Shown here piece after piece: positions 54,433 through 64,000 of a stretch of DNA of 64,000 bases (the first letter of the stretch is position 1; each line of letters starts with the position of its first letter). The translations under genes and the position numbers were made by a program. This DNA comes from Mycolicibacterium baixiangningiae (GTDB taxonomy: Bacteria; Actinomycetota; Actinomycetes; Mycobacteriales; Mycobacteriaceae), in assembly GCF_016313185.1 (NCBI RefSeq), contig NZ_CP066218.1, positions 6,117,093 to 6,181,092 of the forward strand, given 5' to 3'. Under the pieces are notes generated by a model. The model was not told where the DNA came from. It was given only the letters and a program-made list of their open reading frames with translations, and searched no databases.

Positions 54433-54459
54433 GGGAACACCCGGACCTAGGCTGGTGTT
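54433..54459 (+). promoter_or_regulatory. Candidate SigH-type promoter of trxB
   Basis: GGGAACA, 16-base spacer, then TGTT, close to the ECF consensus GGAA(C/T)-N17-GTT, 36 bases upstream of the trxB ATG. M. tuberculosis trxB2-trxC is induced by SigH under thiol stress, so the match is plausible though one base is off in the -10. Confidence 0.45.
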
Positions 54460-54495
54460 GTACCCGTGCCGGTGCAAATCGGCAGAAAGGCTCAC

Positions 54496-55467
54496 ATGAC
54501 CACCTCATCGACGGTTCACGATGTGATCATCATCGGCTCCGGTCCGGCCGGTTACACGGCCGCCGTGTACGCCGCACGTGCGCAGCTCAAGCCGCTCGTC
54601 TTCGAAGGCAGCCAGTTCGGCGGCGCGCTCATGACCACCACCGAGGTGGAGAACTACCCCGGCTTCCGCAACGGCATCACCGGACCCGAACTGATGGACG
54701 AGATGCGCGAGCAGGCCCTGCGCTTCGGCGCCGACCTCCGCATGGAAGACGTCGACGAGGTCTCCCTCAAAGGCCCGGTCAAGACCGTGACCGTCGGTGA
54801 CGAGACCCACCGCGCCCGCGCCGTCATCCTCGCGATGGGTGCGGCCGCACGCCACCTCGGTGTCCCCGGCGAGGACGCGCTGCTCGGTATGGGCGTCAGC
54901 ACCTGTGCCACGTGTGACGGCTTCTTCTTCCGCGACCAGGACATCGCCGTGATCGGCGGCGGCGACTCGGCGATGGAGGAAGCGACGTTCCTCACTCGGT
55001 TCGCCCGCAGTGTGACGGTGATCCACCGCCGCGACGAGTTCCGTGCATCACGCATCATGCTCGACCGCGCCCGCGCGAACGAGAAGATCACCTTCATGAC
55101 CAACACCGATGTCACCGAGATCGAGGGCAGCCCCAAGGTGACCGGCCTGCGCCTGCGCGACACCGTCACCGGTGAGGAGTCCAAGCTGGCGGTCACCGGT
55201 GTGTTCGTCGCGATCGGCCACGTGCCCCGCTCGGACATCGTGCGCGGTCAGGTCGAGATCGACGAGGACGGCTACGTGCTCGTCGAAGGTCGCACCACCC
55301 ACACCTCCGTCGAAGGTGTTTTCGCCGCAGGCGATCTGGTGGACCGCACCTATCGGCAGGCCATCACCGCCGCGGGCAGCGGTTGTGCGGCGGCCATCGA
55401 CGCCGAGCGCTGGCTCGCCGAAATCGGCGTCGCCCCAAGCGATCAAGAGATCTCAGCACCGGTCTGA
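54496..55467 (+). CDS. trxB: Thioredoxin reductase
   Basis: A 323-residue flavoenzyme reducing thioredoxin with NADPH. It has the FAD-binding [20 protein letters not shown], active-site [13 protein letters not shown] (CATC), NADP-binding [20 protein letters not shown] with HRRDEFRA, and C-terminal FAD motif [23 protein letters not shown] 54496 follows an AGAAAGG ribosome binding site. It forms an operon with the thioredoxin gene 31 bases downstream, as in Rv3913-Rv3914. Confidence 0.96.
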   Translation: MTTSSTVHDVIIIGSGPAGYTAAVYAARAQLKPLVFEGSQFGGALMTTTEVENYPGFRNGITGPELMDEMREQALRFGADLRMEDVDEVSLKGPVKTVTVGDETHRARAVILAMGAAARHLGVPGEDALLGMGVSTCATCDGFFFRDQDIAVIGGGDSAMEEATFLTRFARSVTVIHRRDEFRASRIMLDRARANEKITFMTNTDVTEIEGSPKVTGLRLRDTVTGEESKLAVTGVFVAIGHVPRSDIVRGQVEIDEDGYVLVEGRTTHTSVEGVFAAGDLVDRTYRQAITAAGSGCAAAIDAERWLAEIGVAPSDQEISAPV

Positions 55468-55498
55468 GACACCCCCTTCGACCTCTCAAGGAGTAGCC

Positions 55499-55831
55499 AT
55501 GGCCGACAACAGTGCCACCGTCACCGTCACCGACGACTCGTTCTCCGACGATGTGCTGACCAGCAGCACCCCCGTATTGGTCGACTTCTGGGCCACCTGG
55601 TGCGGGCCGTGCAAGATGGTCGCCCCGGTGCTCGAGGAGATCGCCTCCGAGAAGGCCGGCGCGCTGACCGTCGCGAAGCTCGACGTCGACTCCAACCCGA
55701 CGACCGCGCGCGATTTCCAGGTCGTGTCGATCCCGACGATGATCCTTTTCAAGGACGGTCAACCGGTCAAGCGGATCGTCGGCGCGAAGGGTAAAGCAGC
55801 GCTGCTGCGCGAACTCGCCGACCTGCTCTGA
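55499..55831 (+). CDS. trxA: Thioredoxin
   Basis: A 110-residue thioredoxin with active-site VDFWATWCGPCKMVAPVLEE, cis-Pro in VVSIPTMILFKDGQP, and KLDVDSNPTTARDFQ. Reduced by the adjacent TrxB and used to reduce cytosolic disulfides. It is the TrxC-type copy in mycobacterial nomenclature. AAGGAG sits six bases ahead of ATG 55499. Confidence 0.95.
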   Translation: MADNSATVTVTDDSFSDDVLTSSTPVLVDFWATWCGPCKMVAPVLEEIASEKAGALTVAKLDVDSNPTTARDFQVVSIPTMILFKDGQPVKRIVGAKGKAALLRELADLL

Positions 55832-55976
55832 CGCGTCACGGTCCGATTTCGGCCAGCCTGGCGTTTTCCGAATTCGCGGAAACGTCTGAGAGAATGCCTG
55901 CAAGGCCTGTCGTGCATATGTCGGCGCCGCAGGGGTACTGACAGCCAAAGCTGAGGGGCCAGCCGAAGGGGCGAGT

Positions 55977-57173
55977 ATGTCGAGTCTGCGTCACGGTGAT
56001 CGCGGGGCCGCGGTCACCGAGATCCGCGCAGCGCTCTCCGCCCTCGGGCTTCTCGAGGGCCCCGACGACGACCTCACCACCGGCAGACACGTCGTCGCCG
56101 AATTCTTCGACGACGCGCTCGACCAGGCCGTGCGCGCCTTCCAGCAGCACCGCGGCCTACTGGTGGACGGCATCGTCGGTGAAGCCACCTACCGGGCGCT
56201 CAAAGAGGCGTCCTACCGCCTCGGCGCGCGAACGCTCATGCACCAGTTCGGCGCCCCGATGTACGGCGACGACGTGGCGACACTGCAGGCGCGGCTACAG
56301 GATCTCGGGTTCTACACCGGTCTGGTCGACGGCCACTTCGGTCTGCAGACCCATCACGGGCTCACCTCGTATCAACGCGAATACGGGCTGTACCCGGACG
56401 GCATCTGCGGTCCGGAGACCCTGCGGTCGCTGTACTTCCTCGGGTCCCGGGTGACCGGCGGCTCACCGCACGCCATCCGGGAGGAAGAGCTGGTCCGCCG
56501 GTCCGGTCCCCGACTGTCGGGTAAGCGGGTCATCATCGATCCGGGTCGCGGCGGTAGCGACCACGGGCTCATCATGAACGGCCCGCAAGGTCCCATCAGC
56601 GAGGCAGACATCCTCTGGGACTTGGCAAGTCGCCTCGAAGGCCGGATGACCGCGATCGGGATGGACACGTTCCTGTCCCGGCCCGCCACCCGCAGCCCGT
56701 CGGATGCCGAACGTGCTGCCACCGCCAACACCGTCGGCGCGGACCTGATGATCAGCCTGCGCTGCGCCACCGCACCCAGCCCCGCCGCCAACGGCGTCGC
56801 GTCGTTCCACTTCGGTAACTCGCACGGGTCGGTGTCCACGATCGGCCGCAACCTGGCCGACTTCATCCAGCGAGAGGTCGTCGCCCGCACCGGGTTACGC
56901 GACTGCCGCACCCACGGTCGGACCTGGGATCTGCTGCGGCTCACCAGGATGCCCACCGTGCAGGTCGACGTCGGCTACATCACCAATCCGCGGGACCGTG
57001 ACCTGTTGGTGTCCAATCACACTCGCGACACCATCGCCGAAGGCATTCTCGCTGCGGTCAAGCGGCTCTACCTGCTCGGGAAGAACGACCGTCCCACAGG
57101 CACATTCACCTTCGCCGAACTGCTGGCGCACGAGCTGTCCGTCGAGCAGGCCGGTCGGCTCAGCTCCGGCTGA
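55977..57173 (+). CDS. cwlM: CwlM, peptidoglycan-amidase-like regulator of MurA
   Basis: A 398-residue protein with two N-terminal peptidoglycan-binding repeats (SLRHGDRGAAVTEIRAALS at 2-20 and YGDDVATLQARLQDLGFYTG near 100) and a C-terminal amidase_3 domain (~180-360). The zinc His of active amidases is replaced: VIIDPGRGGSDHG reads GRGG where DPGHGG is usual. This fits CwlM's known cytoplasmic role as a PknB-phosphorylated activator of MurA rather than a hydrolase. Phosphoacceptor Thr residues are likely in RPTGTFTFAELLAHE near the C-terminus. No signal peptide. It follows trxA by about 145 bases. Confidence 0.93.
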   Translation: MSSLRHGDRGAAVTEIRAALSALGLLEGPDDDLTTGRHVVAEFFDDALDQAVRAFQQHRGLLVDGIVGEATYRALKEASYRLGARTLMHQFGAPMYGDDVATLQARLQDLGFYTGLVDGHFGLQTHHGLTSYQREYGLYPDGICGPETLRSLYFLGSRVTGGSPHAIREEELVRRSGPRLSGKRVIIDPGRGGSDHGLIMNGPQGPISEADILWDLASRLEGRMTAIGMDTFLSRPATRSPSDAERAATANTVGADLMISLRCATAPSPAANGVASFHFGNSHGSVSTIGRNLADFIQREVVARTGLRDCRTHGRTWDLLRLTRMPTVQVDVGYITNPRDRDLLVSNHTRDTIAEGILAAVKRLYLLGKNDRPTGTFTFAELLAHELSVEQAGRLSSG

Positions 57174-57182
57174 GTCCGGAAT

Positions 57183-57929
57183 CTAACAGCGTCCGCTGCC
57201 CGCACCGACGGGCTGCTGCAGCTGTGCCGGCTCCAGGAGTCGTTCCAGCGCCGCTTCCACGCCGGCCTTCCACCCGAGGCCCTGCTCCAATTCGAGGCGC
57301 AACCGGGGAAAGTACTCGTGCGGGGACACCACGGTGAACCCGACCTGCTGCAGGAAGTCCGCGTCGACCATGCACTGCTGAATCGAACAGTCGCCGAGCA
57401 CCTCTGTCACCGGGGTCAGCTCCGAGGGAACCGCCCGCGGGTCGAGGAGTTCGCTCACCGCCTCGGTTCGGCCGAACGCCTCGAGTGCGCGGACACCTCG
57501 GCGCACCAGGTCGCCGACGACCGATGTCAGCAGGGTGTGCGGGAGCCCGGCGGCATCGTCGCCCAGCTCCGCCCCCACCGTCGTCAGCAGCACGGCGTCC
57601 GCGCTGACCGGGCCGGTCGGGAAGAGGCGCGCTCGGGGGACCGCCCGGGGCGGTGCGTAGAACGCGTAGCCCACGCACGGCTCCTCCGCGGACGGGTCGG
57701 TCGCCGCGGCCTCGTCGCTCATCGACTCCGGACACAACACCGCCACCTGACCGCACGAACCCCACTCGAGCATGACCATCGACAGCCACGCTTCCTTCTC
57801 GAACTCGGGGTCGGACAGGTGGTCGTCGCGCAGCGTCGACGGATCTACCTCCCAGAACACACAGCGCCGTGCGTGCTTGGGAAGCTGCTCGAAGGCTTCC
57901 AGGCGCAAGGGCGTGATACGTGCCGACAC
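57183..57929 (-). CDS. GNAT-like conserved protein (Rv3916c homologue)
   Basis: A 248-residue protein from GTG 57929 (VSARITPLRLEAFEQLPKHA). Segments SDPEFEKEAWLSMVMLEWGS, GQVAVLCPESMSDEAAATDP and CMVDADFLQQVGFTVVSPHE, with Cys near both, suggest an acetyltransferase-like fold, but no clear acetyl-CoA loop is visible. It is conserved between cwlM and parB in mycobacteria as Rv3916c. Function unknown. It converges with cwlM, leaving nine bases between stops. A 218-base gap to parB holds no gene. Confidence 0.75.
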   Translation of the reverse strand: MSARITPLRLEAFEQLPKHARRCVFWEVDPSTLRDDHLSDPEFEKEAWLSMVMLEWGSCGQVAVLCPESMSDEAAATDPSAEEPCVGYAFYAPPRAVPRARLFPTGPVSADAVLLTTVGAELGDDAAGLPHTLLTSVVGDLVRRGVRALEAFGRTEAVSELLDPRAVPSELTPVTEVLGDCSIQQCMVDADFLQQVGFTVVSPHEYFPRLRLELEQGLGWKAGVEAALERLLEPAQLQQPVGAGSGRC

Positions 57930-58147
57930 TAAACTCCCCGGGTCTCATACGCTGCGAACGGCCGCGACTCGGTCTCCAGGATAGGAGAGCCGGGCTCCGG
58001 CGGCGCTGGAAGTCTGCCTTCTGTGCGCTGGGTCGTTGCCGTGAACGAAAACCCTTGCCGCACAGACAGTCTGCGTGCCGCCAGCGCAGCGGCCCGGTCC
58101 GTGGAACGTCGTGGTGTCACAGTGACGTAATGCCCCCGTGTCCTCGG

Positions 58148-59140
58148 TTAGGGCTTTGTCGAGTTCATCAAGTCGACAATCCGCTGCAAATCGTCGACCG
58201 ACCCGAACTCCACGACGATCTTGCCTTTGCGTTTGCCAAGGCTCACCGTCACCCGTGTGTCGAACGCCGTCGACAGCTGCTCAGCTACATCCTGCAGCCC
58301 CGGCATCTGAATGGGCTTGCGTCGAGGCGCCGGCGGGGCGGACGGGTCGCTGTGGTTCGCAACCGTGACCGCCTCCTCGGTGGCGCGGACCGACAGCCCT
58401 TCGGCGACGATGCGCGCGGCGAGTTCCTCCTGGCGTTCCGGCCCACCCTCGAGTGCGAGAAGTGCGCGGGCGTGCCCGGCGGACAGCACCCCGGCCGCGA
58501 CGCGGCGCTGTACGGCGATCGGCAGGCGCAGCAGTCGGATCATGTTCGTGATCACCGGACGCGACCGGCCGATCCTCGCGGCGAGTTCGTCGTGGGTGAC
58601 CCCGAATTCGTCGAGCAGCTGCTGATAGGCCGCCGCCTCTTCGAGCGGGTTGAGCTGTACCCGGTGGATGTTCTCGAGCAGTGCATCGCGCAGCAGGTTG
58701 TCGTCGGCGGTCTCGCGCACGATGGCCGGGATGGTGGCGAGCCCCGCCTGCTGGCCGGCGCGCCACCTCCGCTCCCCCATCACGAGTTGGTAGCGCGGTC
58801 CGGCATCACCGGGCGCGAGCTCCCGCACCACGATCGGCTGCATGAGCCCGAACTCGCGGATCGAGTGCACGAGCTCGGCCAGCGCCTCGTCGTCGAACAC
58901 CTGCCGCGGCTGACGCGGGTTGGGTTCGATCGCCGATGGATCGATCTCCCGGTAGACGGCGCCGACCTCTGCGACAGGCGGGACCACCGTCGGACCACCA
59001 CCGATCACGACGTCAGCGGCGGCGTTACCCATCCGCGGACCCCCCAGTGCGGCGGCGCTCCCGTCTTCGTTAGGACCGGTCGGGATGAGCGAGGCGAGGC
59101 CGCGGCCGAGGCCGCTGCGCTTACGAATGGGCTGCGTCAT
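58148..59140 (-). CDS. parB: Chromosome-partitioning protein ParB
   Basis: A 330-residue ParB. N-terminal [18 protein letters not shown] is the ParA-contacting part; CTP-binding motif [23 protein letters not shown] that reads parS is [24 protein letters not shown] region (split by chain). The C-terminal [19 protein letters not shown] is the dimerisation domain. It loads as a clamp at parS and spreads for segregation of the origin. The start at 59140 has AAGGAAAGAAGGAC upstream; a seven-codon longer form is possible. It is 30 bases downstream of parA. Confidence 0.96.
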   Translation of the reverse strand: MTQPIRKRSGLGRGLASLIPTGPNEDGSAAALGGPRMGNAAADVVIGGGPTVVPPVAEVGAVYREIDPSAIEPNPRQPRQVFDDEALAELVHSIREFGLMQPIVVRELAPGDAGPRYQLVMGERRWRAGQQAGLATIPAIVRETADDNLLRDALLENIHRVQLNPLEEAAAYQQLLDEFGVTHDELAARIGRSRPVITNMIRLLRLPIAVQRRVAAGVLSAGHARALLALEGGPERQEELAARIVAEGLSVRATEEAVTVANHSDPSAPPAPRRKPIQMPGLQDVAEQLSTAFDTRVTVSLGKRKGKIVVEFGSVDDLQRIVDLMNSTKP

Positions 59141-59170
59141 GTCCTTCTTTCCTTCGCGCACAGACGGTCA

Positions 59171-61460
<2,290 letters not shown>

Positions 61461-61495
61461 GTCTGCTTCTCCCTCTTCCGCCAGTCCCCGACTGG

Positions 61496-62608
61496 TCAAC
61501 GCTTGCGCTTCTTCGGCCGGGCTCCCGGCCTCGGCGTTCGGCTCGCGGCCTGTCCGGCACTCGGCTTCGCCGCCCCGTTACCCGTCGGCTTCGCCGCGGG
61601 CCCACCCACGACGCCGTCGGTCTCCCCGTCCTGGGCGACTACGTCGGTCTCCCCGTCGGTCGGCTCCACTCCGGTGTCGGTGGCCACCGGCGCCTTACGC
61701 GCGCGCTTCGGCTTGGCTCCTGGGGCCGGCGCGTTCGCGGAGCGGCGTTCCAGATCTTCGGCCTTCTTCTCTTCTTCTTCTTTCTCGATCTTGCCGAAGA
61801 CGTAGTGCTGCTGACCGAACGTCCAGATGTTGTTGGCAAGCCAGTACATGATCACCGCGAGCGGCAGGAACGGCCCACCGACGACCACGCCGAGCGGGAA
61901 CACGTAAAGAGCCAGCTTGTTCATCATCGCGGTCTGCGGGTTGGCCGCGGCCTCGGGACTCTGTCGCGCCACCGATGCGCGGCTGTTGAAGTAGGTCGCG
62001 ATTCCGGCCAAGACCATGAACGGCACGCCCACCGCGATCACCGACACCCGGTTGAATTCCGTGAAGGCCTCGAGGCCGTGCTGCTGAATCATCGTCGCCC
62101 CGAGCGGCGCGCCGAACAGGTTCGCATCCAGGAAGTGACCGACGTCGGTCGCGCTGAAGACGTAGTTGCCCAGCGAACGGTTCTCCTCGACCGACAGCCC
62201 CAGCCGGCCGATCCCGGTCTGCGTCCGGTTGAACGACATCAGCACGTGATAGAGCCCCAGGAACACCGGGATCTGCGCGAGCATCGGCAGGCAGCCCAGG
62301 ATCGGGTTGAACCCGTGCTCCTTCTGCAACTTCTGCATTTCCAGCGCCATCCGCTGGCGGTCCTTGCCGTATTTCTTCTGCAGCGCCTTGATCTGGGGCT
62401 GCAGTTCCTGCATTTGCCGCGTGGTGCGGATCTGGCGGACGAAGGGTTTGTAGAGGATGGCCCGCAGTGTGAACACCAGGAACATCACCGACAGCGCCCA
62501 GGCGAAGAAGTTGTCCGGCCCGAGGAGGAAGGCGAACGCCTTGTACCAGACCCACATGATGGCCGACACCGGGTAATAGATGATGTCGAGGCTCAACCAG
62601 TTAAACAC
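61496..62608 (-). CDS. yidC: Membrane protein insertase YidC
   Basis: A 370-residue insertase. The GTG at 62608 ([20 protein letters not shown]) has AGGAG eight bases upstream and fits mycobacterial YidC, while the longer frame has no support. Conserved: [20 protein letters not shown], then [38 protein letters not shown], and a last membrane helix [20 protein letters not shown]. The hydrophilic groove arginine is probably in the KPFVRQIR segment. The C-terminal ~110 residues are charged and Lys/Pro-rich, ending RPKKRKR, which binds ribosomes. Its start overlaps the yidD stop. Confidence 0.95.
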   Translation of the reverse strand: MFNWLSLDIIYYPVSAIMWVWYKAFAFLLGPDNFFAWALSVMFLVFTLRAILYKPFVRQIRTTRQMQELQPQIKALQKKYGKDRQRMALEMQKLQKEHGFNPILGCLPMLAQIPVFLGLYHVLMSFNRTQTGIGRLGLSVEENRSLGNYVFSATDVGHFLDANLFGAPLGATMIQQHGLEAFTEFNRVSVIAVGVPFMVLAGIATYFNSRASVARQSPEAAANPQTAMMNKLALYVFPLGVVVGGPFLPLAVIMYWLANNIWTFGQQHYVFGKIEKEEEEKKAEDLERRSANAPAPGAKPKRARKAPVATDTGVEPTDGETDVVAQDGETDGVVGGPAAKPTGNGAAKPSAGQAASRTPRPGARPKKRKR

Positions 62609-62927
62609 GCGACTTGCTCCTGCCAGGGTCGGCGGTGACGTCTGCACCGCTTCGGTCTTGGGGCGGCGCGCTCGCCGCGGTGGGCCGTTCGGGGATCGGG
62701 TCCCATCCTCCCCGATGCCATGGCCCGCACTTCGCCAGCCGGACGAGCGACAGCCACCCGCCGCGCACCAACCCGTATTCGGTCAGCGCGTCGACGGCGT
62801 ACTGACTGCAGGTCGGGGTGAACCGGCAGGACGGCAGACGGAGCGGAGAAATCATGTGGCGGTACAGCTGGATCACGTAGACGACGGCTTTCGCCGCCGA
62901 GACGCTCACGCGCCGTGGTGACGTCAC
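62601..62927 (-). CDS. yidD: Membrane protein insertion efficiency factor YidD
   Basis: A 108-residue YidD family protein with [20 protein letters not shown] and [20 protein letters not shown] as in the family, including the CRFxPTCSxYA signature. Amphipathic, peripheral to the inner membrane, it aids YidC-dependent insertion. GTG 62927 overlaps the rnpA stop (GTGA) and its own stop overlaps the yidC start, so rnpA-yidD-yidC are translationally linked. Confidence 0.94.
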   Translation of the reverse strand: MTSPRRVSVSAAKAVVYVIQLYRHMISPLRLPSCRFTPTCSQYAVDALTEYGLVRGGWLSLVRLAKCGPWHRGGWDPIPERPTAASAPPQDRSGADVTADPGRSKSRV

Positions 62928-63280
62928 GCCGACGCCCCGAGGCGGGGCCGGGCTCGGCGCAGCGCCTCGGACAGTTCGTGGGCAAGTCGTGCCGACGTCG
63001 CGTCGGCAGAGCCGGGCAGCGCGCGGATCACCACACGGTGGCCTGGCTGCAGCTCATCGAGCATCGGATACACGCTGTGCCTGAGCCGGCGAGAGACGCG
63101 GTGGCGCACGACGGCATTACCCACTGACTTCGCCACCACCAGACCGATTCGCGGGCCGCTCGGATCATCACCGTCGTTGGCCATGTGCACCACGAGGTCG
63201 GGTTGCGCTGAGCGCACCCCTTTACTGACTGTGGTACTGAACTCCGTCGACCGGGTCATCCGGTACCGAGCCGGAAGCAC
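62924..63280 (-). CDS. rnpA: Ribonuclease P protein component
   Basis: A 118-residue RNase P protein, GTG start at 63280 ([20 protein letters not shown]). The RNR motif appears in [20 protein letters not shown], with the general fold strands [13 protein letters not shown] before it. It partners the RNA subunit in 5' processing of pre-tRNA. It lies 21 bases after rpmH and overlaps yidD. Confidence 0.95.
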   Translation of the reverse strand: MLPARYRMTRSTEFSTTVSKGVRSAQPDLVVHMANDGDDPSGPRIGLVVAKSVGNAVVRHRVSRRLRHSVYPMLDELQPGHRVVIRALPGSADATSARLAHELSEALRRARPRLGASA

Positions 63281-63301
63281 CGCGTGAGATCCTGCGTCGA
63301 C

Positions 63302-63445
63302 TCACGCAGTCAGAGAACGGCGGCCCTTACGACGACGGCCCGTCACGATGGCCCGGCCGGCACGAGTCCGCATCCGCAGCCGGAACCCATGCACCCGCGC
63401 GCGACGGCGGTTATTGGGCTGGAACGTCCGCTTGCCCTTGGCCAC
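63302..63445 (-). CDS. rpmH: 50S ribosomal protein L34
   Basis: A 47-residue L34 starting at GTG 63445: (V/M)[19 protein letters not shown], then [20 protein letters not shown], ending GRRSLTA. AAGGAGAG lies seven bases upstream. It is the first gene of the rpmH-rnpA-yidD-yidC-jag-rsmG-parA-parB group leading away from oriC. At 47 codons it was found by translating the minus strand directly. Confidence 0.97.
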
Positions 63446-63924
63446 GGCAATCTCTCCTTGTTACGTGTGGCGTCGGCCTTCCATCCGCATGTCGTGAGCG
63501 GATGGACGCGTTCACCGTTGTTAAGCTCGTGCGTCTTGCGTGCTAACCGGCGCGGTCTCCGTCTTCCGGATCGCAGCCGTATCGCCACGTGCGGGCGACT
63601 GTTCGAGGGTACTGACGAGATTTCCCTGGGTCAAACCTCGCCGCTCACCCGCCGAATCGTTGACATTCGTCACATTCTTCACCGAGATGTCGCGAGCACA
63701 AAGATGAAGTCTCCCAATGTTGTCGAACGGTTGGCACTCCGAGAGAAAACTGTTAGCTTCTGGCAATGCCGTTTCGCACCCGGAACGGCCGCCGACAACG
63801 AAACGAGGATGATCCACCGGCCGCGAGCCCACAGCCGCTTCACCCGCTGTGTCGAGCCCCGTCCCGGTGGCATCCCAACCGGTAGACAACAGAACGACGA
63901 CTACTGCCCGTTTACTCCACAGGT

Positions 63925-63933
63925 TGTGGATAA
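63925..63933 (-). promoter_or_regulatory. DnaA box (TTATCCACA, exact)
   Basis: TGTGGATAA on the plus strand equals TTATCCACA on the minus strand. It lies in the dnaA upstream region, where DnaA autoregulates or binds near oriC. Confidence 0.75.
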
Positions 63934-63936
63934 CTT

Positions 63937-63945
63937 TGTGGACAG
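63937..63945 (-). promoter_or_regulatory. DnaA-box-like site
   Basis: TGTGGACAG, i.e. CTGTCCACA on the minus strand, one base from the mycobacterial form TTGTCCACA. It is 12 bases from the exact box. Confidence 0.5.
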
Positions 63946-64000
63946 TTTGTCTCGTTCTATTGGTCGTCTCTGGATTGACCGCAAGGGGGTAGTCGTCTTT

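Larger units (their letters stand above)
63446..64000. other. rpmH-dnaA spacer, oriC-proximal, no gene seen
   Basis: No coding frame looks real. The region should hold the divergent rpmH and dnaA promoters; dnaA itself must start beyond the right edge. It contains a perfect DnaA box and a near-match (below) and an inverted repeat TCCACA-GGT-TGTGGA at 63916-63930. Confidence 0.7.

Overview
The window is high-GC actinobacterial chromosome from a fast-growing mycobacterium (Mycolicibacterium type), ending at its right edge just upstream of dnaA. Gene content and order match the Mycobacterium oriC neighbourhood: rpmH-rnpA-yidD-yidC-jag-rsmG-parA-parB-(Rv3916c)-cwlM-trx-trxB-sigM-murJ-(Rv3909)-mutT4-pcnA. 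This is followed on the same side of oriC by the block homologous to M. tuberculosis Rv0036c-Rv0058 (MFS, yqgE, mtc28, leuS, ino1, ponA1, rpsF-ssb-rpsR-rplI, dnaB). In M. tuberculosis these two blocks lie on opposite sides of dnaA; here they are contiguous, as in fast growers. Rv numbers are recalled from M. tuberculosis, not searched.

Layout. 1-1.9 kb: type VII (ESX)-associated pair, an EspC-like small protein and an alpha/beta hydrolase (DUF1023) cut by the window edge, plus a small basic protein. 2.0-3.3 kb: gene debris (truncated methyltransferase, a zinc-ribbon remnant, an orphan antitoxin) and an AT-richer gap with two inverted repeats. 3.3-4.5 kb: two XRE regulators and a zinc-ribbon protein, probably accessory. 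4.5-12.2 kb: a Tn7-like transposition module with TnsA, TnsB and TnsC plus two separate TniQ proteins, lying directly against the 3' end of dnaB. 12.3-15 kb: dnaB, interrupted by a class 3 intein. 15.3-21.7 kb: ribosomal/ssb operon, then GT87 membrane protein, ponA1 and a zinc-ribbon gene. 21.8-36 kb: DUF1707 membrane protein, PadR regulator, ino1, hydrolase, PhoX-type phosphatase, F420 oxidoreductase, a two-gene amino-acid ABC transporter, MarR regulator, glucosylglycerate hydrolase, SDR and a DUF559 protein. 36-46.6 kb: leuS, mtc28, small membrane protein, yqgE, MFS, mycothiol-type isomerase family protein, Ser/Thr kinase, calcium-repeat protein and pcnA. 46.7-57.2 kb: NUDIX, DUF6049, murJ-pseudokinase, sigM, trxB, trx and cwlM, a cell-envelope/redox series. 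57.2-64 kb: GNAT-like protein, parB, parA, rsmG, jag, yidC, yidD, rnpA, rpmH, then the rpmH-dnaA spacer with DnaA boxes.

The most unusual part is the accessory region at 2-12.3 kb. The transposon core encodes its own strand-cleavage pair (TnsA+TnsB), an AAA+ regulator and two target-selector candidates. Its position at the end of the replicative helicase gene suggests that gene's 3' end may serve as attachment site. No CRISPR array, cas gene, tRNA or rRNA was seen. The transposon ends were not identified. Other notable points: sigM has no anti-sigma gene between it and trxB; two perfect parS sites and one near-match are present; the intein's endonuclease region carries a cysteine-rich insertion; and one small gene appears frameshifted at a seven-base C tract.
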